Assembly (NCBI GenBank): GCA_022482625.1
Contig: JAKVOU010000001.1
Coordinates: 2,900,784-2,964,783, forward strand
Direction of reading: 5' to 3'
From: Spirochaetia bacterium
GTDB taxonomy: Bacteria > Spirochaetota > Spirochaetia > Sphaerochaetales > Sphaerochaetaceae
Length of the DNA: 64,000 nucleotides
Position 1 is the stretch's first letter. The number at the start of each line of letters is the position of its first letter. The notes below the pieces were generated by a model. It saw only the letters and a list, made by a program, of their open reading frames with translations, searched no databases and had not been told where the DNA came from. Position numbers and translations under genes: made by a program. This document shows, in pieces, positions 38,028 through 46,421 of the stretch.

Positions 38028-38723
38028 GTGACTATGATATTTGAGAATTTGAGAGACTTCACCTTATATTCGGCTGCTATCCGCTTGGTCTCTGCCATGG
38101 TATGTGGCGGAATGATCGGAGTTGAACGTGAATTCAAGAAACGTCCGGCAGGCTTCAGGACCCATATGCTGATTTGCATTGGTTCTGCATTGACGACGTT
38201 GACAAGCCAATATATCTATGTATATCTGAAACTGTTTACGGATCTTGCACGTCTAGGAGCACAGGTCGTTGCTGGTATGGGCTTCATCGGTGCAGGGACT
38301 ATAATCATAACAAGGAAAAACAACGTCAAAGGGCTGACTACCGCAGCAGGACTGTGGACGACTGCAATAATAGGGTTGTGTCTCGGTGCAGGTTATTTTG
38401 AAGGTGGATTCCTCGGAACTGCAATTGTATTGTTTGCCGAATTGGTCCTGTCAAAGATTGAATATCGCCGGTTCAAGGCTTATAGAGAAACCATTCTGTA
38501 TGTTGAAACTGATAGGAAAGGGATACTTAAGCAGGTGGTTGAAAAGCTTGAACAAAACGGGACCAAGGTAGTTGATATCCAGATGAACGGAAAGAATAAA
38601 AAGCATGTTACGAGGACTTTCCTTACGATCAGGCAAAGCCGGACTGATGAAGTAGCCAAGCTTGAACAATGCATCAGGGGCATCGAAGGTGTGCTTTTTG
38701 CGGAAACATTGTCTGATAACTGA
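38028..38723 (+). CDS. MgtC/SapB family membrane protein
   Basis: A 231-residue paralogue of the preceding gene, 9 bp away. The canonical motif is intact: GMIGVEREFKKRPAGFRTH, then GMGFIGAGTIII. The N-terminal half is membrane-embedded and the C-terminal half resembles a small regulatory ACT-like domain. It may start at the GTG at 38028 behind GGGAG or at an ATG two codons later. The intact motif here against the altered one upstream suggests a heteromer or a specialised partner. Confidence 0.88.
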   Translation: MTMIFENLRDFTLYSAAIRLVSAMVCGGMIGVEREFKKRPAGFRTHMLICIGSALTTLTSQYIYVYLKLFTDLARLGAQVVAGMGFIGAGTIIITRKNNVKGLTTAAGLWTTAIIGLCLGAGYFEGGFLGTAIVLFAELVLSKIEYRRFKAYRETILYVETDRKGILKQVVEKLEQNGTKVVDIQMNGKNKKHVTRTFLTIRQSRTDEVAKLEQCIRGIEGVLFAETLSDN

Positions 38724-38841
38724 AGCTGATTCCATGGCTTTATCTGTTTTATTGTTTGCACAATTGATATGAGGATAGAAATTTAGTTTGGATTTCTGGT
38801 AATTGTTTCTGCTTACTTGCCTAAAGCAGAAGGATGTTTTT

Positions 38842-39672
38842 ATGAAAAAAGTGTCATTGATTGCTACAGACATTGATAATACCTTGCTTACAAGGGAAAA
38901 AGAACTTACACCTCGGACTTGCAAGGCAATACAGGCTGCTGTGGCAAATGGAATTCATATTTGCTTTACCAGTGGGAGGGCTCCCTTTGCATTGGATTTC
39001 CTTCAGAAAGAAATCGGTGCGAACATACTGCTTGGATGCTACAGCGGTGGCATGACATTGGATAATGGGCACAAAGTGGGGTCCCACCCATTGGAGTATG
39101 CGTCGATACGGGAAATCCTAAAGATTACAAGAAGCCTGCAATGCAGTGTTTTGGCCTATTCTACTGATGATTGTTTCAGTGAGAAAAGTGGCTATTGGGA
39201 AAAATATGAATCGAGGATTACAGGGCATAAGACAAAGCTTGTTGACTTCGAAAGCTTGATTGACGACTTTGAAAGGACCGATGAGCCGATTTATAAATTG
39301 TTGCTGATGGACAGGGAAGAAAAGCAACTTGATGAAACCATCGGGATCATAAAATCTTCTGGTATACATGTCAGTCAGCTTAAATCTTCTCCATATTTTG
39401 ATGAGATCAATCCCCCAGATGTAAGCAAGGCTGTTGCCTTGCAGGATATGTGTGCCTATTTTGGCATTCAGCTAGATGAAACTGTTGCCTTCGGTGATTA
39501 TTACAATGATATCGATATTTTCAAAGTTGCCGGACACTCCTTTGCGATGTTGAATGCTCCTGATGAAGTCAAGTGTCATGCTACCGATGTAACGGCCTAT
39601 GACTGTGACCATGATGGTCTTGCATATGAAATTGAGAGGTTGATCGAAGGAACCTGTAGGCAATCGGTGTAA
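38842..39672 (+). CDS. HAD-superfamily hydrolase, Cof type
   Basis: A 276-residue cytoplasmic phosphatase. Motif I is IATDIDNTLL at about residues 7-16 with the nucleophile Asp. Motif II is CFTSGRAP, and motif III/IV are SKAVALQDM with AFGDYYNDIDIF. It is the Cof/YidA subgroup, which hydrolyses sugar phosphates or flavin mononucleotide. The ATG at 38842 follows AGAAGGA; an upstream in-frame start at 38803 lacks a site. Confidence 0.9.
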   Translation: MKKVSLIATDIDNTLLTREKELTPRTCKAIQAAVANGIHICFTSGRAPFALDFLQKEIGANILLGCYSGGMTLDNGHKVGSHPLEYASIREILKITRSLQCSVLAYSTDDCFSEKSGYWEKYESRITGHKTKLVDFESLIDDFERTDEPIYKLLLMDREEKQLDETIGIIKSSGIHVSQLKSSPYFDEINPPDVSKAVALQDMCAYFGIQLDETVAFGDYYNDIDIFKVAGHSFAMLNAPDEVKCHATDVTAYDCDHDGLAYEIERLIEGTCRQSV

Positions 39673-39747
39673 ATATACCTGATTGAGAGGTACATTTCAA
39701 ATTTTGCTGCTATTTGGTTCATGCAAAAAAATAATTGAAAATTTTTC

Positions 39748-39775
39748 TTGACAAACTGTAGAAGCGTGATAATCT
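39748..39775 (+). promoter_or_regulatory. Promoter of lacI-ssu-like operon
   Basis: TTGACA (39748-39753) with TAATCT (39770-39775) 16 bp later. The predicted start point near 39782 lies next to the first operator (39784-39799), so a bound repressor would block the promoter. Confidence 0.65.
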
Positions 39776-39783
39776 ACACCAGA

Positions 39784-39799
39784 TAGGAAACGTTTTCTA
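39784..39799. promoter_or_regulatory. LacI-type operator O1
   Basis: TAGGAAACGTTTTCTA is an inverted repeat with one mismatch and a central CG. It is one of three copies of a shared 16-bp motif near TAGAAAACGTTTTCTA in this operon, and lies at the predicted transcription start. Confidence 0.82.
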
Positions 39800-39818
39800 T
39801 TAATTTTTTTGAACTCCA

Positions 39819-39834
39819 TAGAAAACGTTATCTA
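39819..39834. promoter_or_regulatory. LacI-type operator O2
   Basis: TAGAAAACGTTATCTA, one mismatch from a perfect palindrome. It is centred 35 bp after O1 and 20 bp before the LacI-family start codon, indicating autoregulation. Confidence 0.82.
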
Positions 39835-39853
39835 TACAGCAGGAACCGATACT

Positions 39854-40861
39854 ATGAAGAAGATAACAATCAAAGACATAGCTGTTGAAGCAGGAGTTTC
39901 CATTACTACGGTTTCACGGGTAATCAATGGAAACTATCCTGTAAGTGATGGTGTCAAAGATAAGGTACGCAGGGTTATGCAGGAGATGGATTACCATCCG
40001 AATGCCATTGCCAGAAGCCTGCGGAGCAATCGGACCAATCTCATTGCATTGGTCATTGCTGATTTATCCAACCGTTTTTTCATGGAGATAGCAAAAGGGC
40101 TCGAATATGAGATTTCTTCATTGGGTTATCAGTTGCTGATTGCCAGTTCCGGAGGTGAACCGGCAAAGGAAAAGAAGATAATCAACGCCTTGATTGAGAA
40201 GCAGATTGACGGACTTGTCGTTGCCTCTTCAGGTGGCAATACAAGGGAATTGCAGAAATGTCTTGCTTTTGATATTCCCCTTGTGCTGATTGACCGACCT
40301 GTAGAAGGCATACGGACCGATCAGATACTATGGAATGATTTTGAGGCTTCATATCAACTTACTGATCTGTTGATAAAAAAGGGCCATCGGAAGATTGCAA
40401 TCGTAAATGTTACACTTTCCAATCCGACAGGACGCAATCGTCTGGCGGCCTTCAAAAAAGCCTTGGAAGATGCTTCTGTTGAGATTGATGACAGATATAT
40501 CAGCGCATCAAACTTCAATAGGGACGAGGCCTATGCGTTTGTGTACGACCTGATGAGCAAACCCAATCCGCCGACAGCATTTTTCTGTGTTAACAATATC
40601 ATGCTTGAGGGTACGTTGCAGGCTCTCAAGGACTTGGGTAGCAGGATTTATGAGGATGTGTCAATTGTTGTTTTCGGTGATGCTGAATGTAACAGATATA
40701 TCAGCCCCAAGATAACCGTTGCTTATCAGGACAGCCTTCTTATGGGACGGAATGCCGGCATACTCTTAAGCCACAGACTGGAAGGTAAGGATGGGTTTTC
40801 TGTTTCACAGTTGGTATTGGATGCACCGATACATGAGGGGGGATCGGTCAGGTCGCTCTGA
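39854..40861 (+). CDS. LacI-family regulator of adjacent transporter operon
   Basis: A 335-residue regulator. The HTH is TIKDIAVEAGVSITTVSRVI, near the N-terminus, and the sensor domain resembles sugar-responsive members, ending ISPKITVAYQDSLLMGRNAG. The ATG at 39854 follows AGGAA; an upstream frame would read through operator O2. Three copies of one operator (two before it, one after) bracket it. This is strong evidence that it represses itself and the transporter-aldolase-kinase genes that follow. Confidence 0.92.
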   Translation: MKKITIKDIAVEAGVSITTVSRVINGNYPVSDGVKDKVRRVMQEMDYHPNAIARSLRSNRTNLIALVIADLSNRFFMEIAKGLEYEISSLGYQLLIASSGGEPAKEKKIINALIEKQIDGLVVASSGGNTRELQKCLAFDIPLVLIDRPVEGIRTDQILWNDFEASYQLTDLLIKKGHRKIAIVNVTLSNPTGRNRLAAFKKALEDASVEIDDRYISASNFNRDEAYAFVYDLMSKPNPPTAFFCVNNIMLEGTLQALKDLGSRIYEDVSIVVFGDAECNRYISPKITVAYQDSLLMGRNAGILLSHRLEGKDGFSVSQLVLDAPIHEGGSVRSL

Positions 40862-40879
40862 CCTGTTTTTTTGTTGGCA

Positions 40880-40895
40880 TAGAAAACGTTTGCTA
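40880..40895. promoter_or_regulatory. LacI-type operator O3
   Basis: TAGAAAACGTTTGCTA, a one-mismatch palindrome and third copy of the operator. It lies between the regulator stop and the permease ribosome site, so it may block an internal promoter or act as a roadblock. Confidence 0.82.
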
Positions 40896-40914
40896 TAGTA
40901 ATAAGGAGAATAAA

Positions 40915-41700
40915 TTGAACAATTTCAAGCTTCAGCATAAAAGGTTGTACTCAACACTTTGCTTGCTGCTGTCAATTGCGGTAGCCCTGCTGCTGTGGAG
41001 TGGCATATCTTCGATTCACAGTATAAGTTCAGTAATTGTCGGCCCCAAGGCTGTATTTCATTCCTTGGTCACCAACAGTGCATCGGGTTACCTTTGGATA
41101 CAGGTACGTGACAGCTTATTCCGGGTCATTGTAGGATTTTTCCTAGGCTTTGTCTTTGCTATTCCTGTTGCTTTCCTTCTGGGATGGTATGAGGGATTCC
41201 GCACAATCGTTGAACCATGGATCCAATTCCTGAGGACCATTCCACCGATTGCCTTGATCCCATTGGTCATTGCCTTGTTCGGTATAGGAACAAGTGCCAA
41301 GGTTGCCATCATTTTCTTTGCAGTATTCCTTACGATGGTCGTTACCATCTACCAGGGGGTAAAGAATGTCGATGTTACTCTGATCAAGGCCGCACGGGTA
41401 TTTGATGCTTCGGATTCACAGATTTTCATCCATGTGGTAGTCCCTGCCACTATTCCATACATCTTTACCGGCGTACGACTTGGACTGGCTTCTGCATTGA
41501 CGACCCTTGTTGCCGCAGAACTTACAGGGTCGGCTACCGGCTTGGGGACAATGATACAGCAGGCCGGTATGTATTTCCGTATGGATGTGGTGCTTATGGG
41601 AATTGTAGTCATAGGTATCATCGGTTTCCTTCTGGATAAGCTTGTGCTGTTCTTGGAAGTGAAGTTTACATCATGGCAGGAGGTGAGGGACAATGCCTGA
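40915..41700 (+). CDS. SsuC/TauC-family ABC transporter permease
   Basis: Inner-membrane permease of the nitrate/sulfonate/taurine importer family, 261 residues and about six membrane segments. The coupling-helix loop EAARVFDAS-type motif appears as KAARVFDASDSQIFIHVVVP, and PPIALIPLVIALFGIG is typical. The TTG start at 40915 follows AAGGAG (40903-40908). It overlaps the ATPase gene by 8 bp. The family also moves pyrimidine precursors, riboflavin and aromatic acids, so substrate is open. Confidence 0.9.
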   Translation: MNNFKLQHKRLYSTLCLLLSIAVALLLWSGISSIHSISSVIVGPKAVFHSLVTNSASGYLWIQVRDSLFRVIVGFFLGFVFAIPVAFLLGWYEGFRTIVEPWIQFLRTIPPIALIPLVIALFGIGTSAKVAIIFFAVFLTMVVTIYQGVKNVDVTLIKAARVFDASDSQIFIHVVVPATIPYIFTGVRLGLASALTTLVAAELTGSATGLGTMIQQAGMYFRMDVVLMGIVVIGIIGFLLDKLVLFLEVKFTSWQEVRDNA

Positions 41701-42466
41701 AATTGAAGTAATCGACGTAACAAAATCCTATGAGACAAAGAACGGGCCATTTCTTGCTTTGTCCCCAGTAAGCTTTTCCATCGAAAAGAATGAGTTCATC
41801 TGTGTAATCGGGCCTTCCGGATGCGGCAAGACGACGCTTTTGAGTATGATTGCCGGTTTGTCAAGACCGTCATCAGGCACCATCAAGGTGCATGATGAGG
41901 CTGTGACTGGTCCTGGTAAAGGCAAGGGAGTCGTTTTCCAGCAGTATGCGTTGTATCCATGGCTTACGGTACTGGAAAACGTCGGATTCGGTCTCAAGCT
42001 GAAGAATGTGAAAAAGGATGAACGTGAAGCCATAGCACGCAAATATATCAATATCGTCGGCCTTGATAAATTTGTAGATTCCTTTCCCAAGGAACTGTCC
42101 GGCGGTATGAAGCAGCGCGTTGCACTTGCCCGTGCGTATGCAACAAATCCAGATGTATTGCTGATGGATGAACCTTTCGGTGCCCTGGATGCCCAGACAA
42201 GGGCCCAATTGCAGGAAAACCTGTTGGAGACATGGCAGCAGGAACGCAAGACCTGTTTCTTCATTACACATGATGTCGATGAAGCTGTATTGCTTGCTAC
42301 CAAGGTAATCATAATGAGTGCAGGTCCTGGACGTGTCCGCGAAATCATGCCGATTGATTTGCCTTATCCACGGAATCAAGAAACCAAGCTTACTTCCAGA
42401 TATAACGAAATCAAGAACAATATCTGGAACAAGGTATATAAGGAATATCTTGAAACTGCCAAATAA
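41693..42466 (+). CDS. SsuB/TauB-family ABC transporter ATPase
   Basis: Energises the importer. It is 257 residues. Walker A is GPSGCGKTT near 43-51, the Q-loop VVFQQYALYPWL is typical of the family, the signature is LSGGMKQRVALARA and Walker B is LLMDEPFGALDAQT. Its ATG overlaps the permease gene, giving translational coupling. Confidence 0.93.
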   Translation: MPEIEVIDVTKSYETKNGPFLALSPVSFSIEKNEFICVIGPSGCGKTTLLSMIAGLSRPSSGTIKVHDEAVTGPGKGKGVVFQQYALYPWLTVLENVGFGLKLKNVKKDEREAIARKYINIVGLDKFVDSFPKELSGGMKQRVALARAYATNPDVLLMDEPFGALDAQTRAQLQENLLETWQQERKTCFFITHDVDEAVLLATKVIIMSAGPGRVREIMPIDLPYPRNQETKLTSRYNEIKNNIWNKVYKEYLETAK

Positions 42467-42522
42467 AACCTGCCAGACAGGTTGTAAATATACTATTGAA
42501 ATCAAACAAACGGAGGAAAAGA

Positions 42523-43572
42523 ATGAGAAAGATTTCAAGATTGGCTTTGACTATGGGTATGCTGGCACTGCTGGCTCCCGTTACATCTGTTTTTGCCCAA
42601 GGACAGAATGAAAATGCATCGGCATCTGCATCTGCCCAACCGCAGAAAACGACCATCAAGGTTGCATATCACCCGCACGTTACCGGGGCTGGTGGGCTGC
42701 TCAATGCCATTGACAACAAGTATTTTGACCAAGAGAACCTGAATGTTCAGCTGGTCCAGTTCACTTCCGGTGCAACCGAACTTGCCGCTATGTCTTCAGG
42801 AGACATCGACTTCGGCTACCTTGGCGTCGGTGCCCATGTCTTTGCTCCGCAGGGACAGTGTGTCATCTTGGCATTGGATAGCACTGACCTCAGCGGTGAG
42901 ATATTGACACGTGCCGACAGCGGAATAAAGTCCATGCAGGATCTGAAAGGAAAGAATGTTGCGATTTCTGCAGGAACTACTTCTGAATTGGTACTGTCCA
43001 TGGCTTTGCAGCTCAACGGCATGAAGAAAACCGATGTCAACCTGATCAATATGGATGCTTCAGGAAAAGTGACTTCGTTCATGACCGGCAAGATCGATGC
43101 GATTTCCATTGAAGCACCGTATACTGACCAAATCAGAAAGGAAATGGGAGCTTCGAATGTCATTACATTGTCCGGTTCCAAGGATTTCCTGCCGAAGGCT
43201 GTGTTTACCAACAGTTGGGTAACTACAAAGAAGTTCCTTGACAAGGATCCTGATGTTGTGGTCAGGTTCCTTAGGGCTTGGCTGAAAGGTACCCAGGACA
43301 GATACGATGACATGGATGGTACCGTAAGGAAAGTTGCAAAGTACATCAATACTGACTACGATACTGCCCATCTTGTCGTCGACAAGACAAACTGGATCAG
43401 CAACTCACAGCTGAAGAAACTTGTAGATGATGGTACTGCCATGCAATGGTACGCAACCATGAATAAAATGTTCCTTGATGCCGGGCTGTTGGATGCCAAG
43501 TATGATGTTGCCCCTGAAAACTATGTCAAGTTTGATTATTTGAAACAGGCAATGAAAGACAACGGGGTATAG
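42523..43572 (+). CDS. SsuA/TauA-like periplasmic binding protein
   Basis: Substrate receptor of the importer, 349 residues. An N-terminal signal peptide (MRKISRLALTMGMLALLAPV, ending near VFAQGQ) is followed by a Ser/Ala-rich linker. The mature domain starts TTIKVAYHPHVTG and has the LSGSKD and FTNSWVTTKKFLDKDPDVV segments of the nitrate/sulfonate family. The ATG at 42523 follows GGAGG. Ligand residues cannot be assigned by eye. Confidence 0.9.
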   Translation: MRKISRLALTMGMLALLAPVTSVFAQGQNENASASASAQPQKTTIKVAYHPHVTGAGGLLNAIDNKYFDQENLNVQLVQFTSGATELAAMSSGDIDFGYLGVGAHVFAPQGQCVILALDSTDLSGEILTRADSGIKSMQDLKGKNVAISAGTTSELVLSMALQLNGMKKTDVNLINMDASGKVTSFMTGKIDAISIEAPYTDQIRKEMGASNVITLSGSKDFLPKAVFTNSWVTTKKFLDKDPDVVVRFLRAWLKGTQDRYDDMDGTVRKVAKYINTDYDTAHLVVDKTNWISNSQLKKLVDDGTAMQWYATMNKMFLDAGLLDAKYDVAPENYVKFDYLKQAMKDNGV

Positions 43573-43578
43573 TAACCA

Positions 43579-44376
43579 ATGAACATGGAAGAAGGCTGCA
43601 CTACCTTTGTGAGGAACTATCCTGTTACCTGCTCTGATGGGCATGTCGTCCGATGTGATATTTTCCAGGCCCCGGTAGGTAATGAAAAGCATCCGGCTCT
43701 AGTGTTTATCCATGGAGGTGGTTTCATCGGAGGTGACAAGGATCAATTCCTGTGGGCAGCTTCCTTCCTTACTTTGAAACTTGGGATTACCTGTGTATCA
43801 GTCCAATATAGGACTGATGCACCATATCCTGCGGCAGTATTGGACTGTGTCGAAGTGTTTGGATGGCTAGCAGGACAAAGCAAAGAACTTGGAATTGATG
43901 AAGCAAGGATCTGTTGTGTCGGTGGATCTCCTGGCGCAAACATAATGTTGCTGTCAATGCAGGAAGACTGGAGGAAAACACACTGTACGCAGGTACAGAA
44001 AGACATGTATGTTCCTACAGCTTGCATTGCTCTCAATGGTATTTTCTTTCTTCCGTCCTTCTGGAAAAGAAATCCGGAAGAAAGGAAATCCCTGAAACAG
44101 TACTTTGCGGCAAGTGGGCAGGATCTGGAAATCTTATTGCAGGATGCTTCACCTCTTTTGCGTCATTGCCAAGGAAAACGGGTATTGTTGCTCCATGGTG
44201 AGGAAGATGAGATAGTTCCCCTGCAGGATTGCAAGGCCATGAAGGATAAGTTGCTCGCTGATGGAAATCAAGCAGAACTATCTGTCTTTTTGCATGAACC
44301 TCATGCCTGGTTCAATGCATATGCAAAGCAATTTTCGGTATTGGAAAGAATGGAAGAATTTATCAGGCAACTATAG
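43579..44376 (+). CDS. Alpha/beta hydrolase, HGGG esterase family
   Basis: A 265-residue cytoplasmic esterase or lactonase of the hormone-sensitive-lipase type. The oxyanion motif HGGGF is at residues 45-49 and the nucleophile S117 lies in GGSPGAN; LLHGEEDEIVPLQDC and a late LHEPHAW give the Asp and His. It begins 6 nt after the binding protein gene and before the aldolase gene. It probably de-esterifies the imported compound. No signal peptide. Confidence 0.85.
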   Translation: MNMEEGCTTFVRNYPVTCSDGHVVRCDIFQAPVGNEKHPALVFIHGGGFIGGDKDQFLWAASFLTLKLGITCVSVQYRTDAPYPAAVLDCVEVFGWLAGQSKELGIDEARICCVGGSPGANIMLLSMQEDWRKTHCTQVQKDMYVPTACIALNGIFFLPSFWKRNPEERKSLKQYFAASGQDLEILLQDASPLLRHCQGKRVLLLHGEEDEIVPLQDCKAMKDKLLADGNQAELSVFLHEPHAWFNAYAKQFSVLERMEEFIRQL

Positions 44377-44386
44377 GAGAAAGGAA

Positions 44387-45313
44387 ATGTCATTAAGCAA
44401 TCCGAAGGAAATGTACAGGAATGCAATTGAAGGTCATTATGCATTGGGAGCTTTCAATGTCTTTTCATTGGAATCGATACAGGCGGTCCTTGATGCGGCT
44501 GAAAACCAAAAATCACCGGTAATCCTGCAAGTATCAATGGGTGCAAGAAAATATGTCAAGGATTTTCACCTGTTTGTGCATACGATGAAGAATTATGCAG
44601 ACCATTGTGCGGTTCCTGTATTTATCCAGCATGACCACTGCACTACAGAAGAAGCTTGTTTCGAAGCTATTGATGCCGGTGTCCAGTCTGTGATGTTTGA
44701 TGGATCCCATCTTGCCTATGATGATAATCTTAAAAAAACTTCAGAAGTCGTCGCGTATGCCCACAAAAGAGGTGTATGGGTAGAAGCTGAACTTGGCCGC
44801 ATTCCTGGATTTGAAGACTTGGTTTTTGCTGAAAGTGATGAGTACACTGATCCCGAAATGGCACATGGATTCATTGCTGCTACCGGTTGTGATGCTCTTG
44901 CCGTTTCTGTAGGTACTTCCCATGGCGGTGTAGAAGCGGAAGGATATCTTCCCATGCAGTTTGATCTGCTGCGGCAGATTGTTTCCTTGACTCCTGACTA
45001 TCCGTTTGTCCTTCATGGTGGCGCTTCCTTGCCTCCTGAACTGATTGCGGAGTGCAACAAGGTTGGCGGCAAGGTGGAGTATCTGCGCAACTGCAGTGAA
45101 AAGGATGTTTCTATGGCTGTCGACATCGGTATACATAAAGTCAACATGGATGTTGATAATTTCTTGGTATTTACGACGGCAATCAGAAAGTTTTTCTTGG
45201 AAAAACCTTCGATTTATGACCCTCGTAAATATCTGGTAGGAGCCAGGGCCGCTTTCCAGGCGGAAGTGGAACATAAATTCCAAGATGTCCTCCATAGTGC
45301 AGGAAGAAGATAG
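44387..45313 (+). CDS. Class II ketose-bisphosphate aldolase
   Basis: Zinc aldolase of 308 residues. It cleaves a ketose 1,6-bisphosphate (or analogue) to dihydroxyacetone phosphate and an aldehyde. The zinc/catalytic segment is QHDHC (H82-D83-H84), with MFDGSH, SVGTSHGG and LHGGASLP as phosphate and metal motifs. The ATG at 44387 follows GGAGAAAGGAA. It abuts the kinase gene with no gap. Standard glycolytic function is possible but the repressed operon suggests a dedicated substrate. Confidence 0.9.
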   Translation: MSLSNPKEMYRNAIEGHYALGAFNVFSLESIQAVLDAAENQKSPVILQVSMGARKYVKDFHLFVHTMKNYADHCAVPVFIQHDHCTTEEACFEAIDAGVQSVMFDGSHLAYDDNLKKTSEVVAYAHKRGVWVEAELGRIPGFEDLVFAESDEYTDPEMAHGFIAATGCDALAVSVGTSHGGVEAEGYLPMQFDLLRQIVSLTPDYPFVLHGGASLPPELIAECNKVGGKVEYLRNCSEKDVSMAVDIGIHKVNMDVDNFLVFTTAIRKFFLEKPSIYDPRKYLVGARAAFQAEVEHKFQDVLHSAGRR

Positions 45314-46252
45314 ATGGTCAAGATACTTTGTCTCAATCCTACGGTTGATAGGATATACTATATCGATGACTTTCATGATGGTGCCCAATTCCATGGGACT
45401 GTGCCTCAGGTATTTGCCGGTGGCAAGGGCGTAAACATTGCCAGGGTCCTGCATTATCTAGGGCAACCAAGCACATTGTATTGTTTCTTGGGTGGCATGA
45501 ACGGTAATTTTGTTTCCATGGAACTTCAAGACCTGTCCACTGAATTGAAGACATTTCCCTTTACGGGGGAAACCCGGACGACAATCAATGTCATTGACAA
45601 CAGGAACAGGAAGGAAACCGAAATTACTGAAGCTGGTGTAATAATCGATGCAGAAGCCCAGGAACAGTTCCTTACGGCATTGAAGTCAGAATTGAAAAGA
45701 GATGATCTTGTCATTTGCTCAGGTCTGCCGATGAACGGCATGAGCAATGATATCTATAGGCAGGTCAGTGATATCTGTGCAGCAAAAGGCAGCCTCTGTG
45801 CCATTGATGCAAACCAACGCTACTTTCAGTCAGCTTTTCCAGGTAACTACTTCTTTGCAAAACCTAACAAGAATGAATTGGCCCAATTGTTTGGCAAGAC
45901 AGGTGACCTTACACGTAAGGAAACTATTTATTTAGCCAAGCAGATGCTCGGCTGGGGGGTGAAGAATGTATTGGTCTCTCTTGGTGCTGACGGTGGTATC
46001 TTCATAAATGATGAACATGTCTATGCGATTACGGTTCCTGACAAAAGGGTAATATCGACCATCGGAAGTGGTGATGCGACCGTCGCAGGATTTTGCTTCG
46101 GGTATATGCACGGGTTGTCCATCGAGGATACACTCGCGTTCAGTATGTCCTGTGGCATTTCAAATGCCATGCACAACCAAGTCGGATTCGTAAAGACAGA
46201 TGAAGTAGCCCAGCTACGTGCACAGATCCTGCTTAGGGAAATAAAAGGTTAG
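45314..46252 (+). CDS. PfkB-family sugar-phosphate kinase (FruK/LacC-like)
   Basis: A 312-residue kinase of the 1-phosphofructokinase/tagatose-6-phosphate kinase branch. KILCLNPTVDRIYYID opens the family, GGKGVNIARVL is the sugar site, and the catalytic base D254 lies in TIGSGDATVAGF. It would make the bisphosphate for the aldolase encoded immediately upstream. Candidate substrates are fructose-1-P, tagatose-6-P or a 6-modified fructose such as sulfofructose. Confidence 0.88.
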   Translation: MVKILCLNPTVDRIYYIDDFHDGAQFHGTVPQVFAGGKGVNIARVLHYLGQPSTLYCFLGGMNGNFVSMELQDLSTELKTFPFTGETRTTINVIDNRNRKETEITEAGVIIDAEAQEQFLTALKSELKRDDLVICSGLPMNGMSNDIYRQVSDICAAKGSLCAIDANQRYFQSAFPGNYFFAKPNKNELAQLFGKTGDLTRKETIYLAKQMLGWGVKNVLVSLGADGGIFINDEHVYAITVPDKRVISTIGSGDATVAGFCFGYMHGLSIEDTLAFSMSCGISNAMHNQVGFVKTDEVAQLRAQILLREIKG

Positions 46253-46254
46253 TT

Positions 46255-46271
46255 GGACCTGTTTCAGGTCC
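46255..46271 (+). terminator. Stem-loop at end of transporter-aldolase-kinase operon
   Basis: GGACCTG (46255-46261) and CAGGTCC (46265-46271), a perfect 7-bp stem with a TTT loop, right after the kinase stop. No U-tract follows, so it may be an RNA-stabilising end rather than a full terminator. Confidence 0.4.
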
Positions 46272-46421
46272 TGCACTCGTACAATTCCTAATGAAACAGA
46301 TAGAAAAACGGTTCCAATGAATGCTGTCAGGTGAAGGAATATGGTTGCAGGACTGTAGGAAACCGAAGCTCAATGGAGATGGTGCAAAGACATAGCCGGC
46401 AGGATCTGTGATCTTCCTCGG

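Noticed and set aside
39784-46252. Firm assignment as a sulfoquinovose operon
   Set aside because: Transporter family, PfkB kinase and class II aldolase are compatible, but no sulfoquinovosidase, isomerase or sulfolactaldehyde enzyme is present, so it is kept as a hypothesis only.
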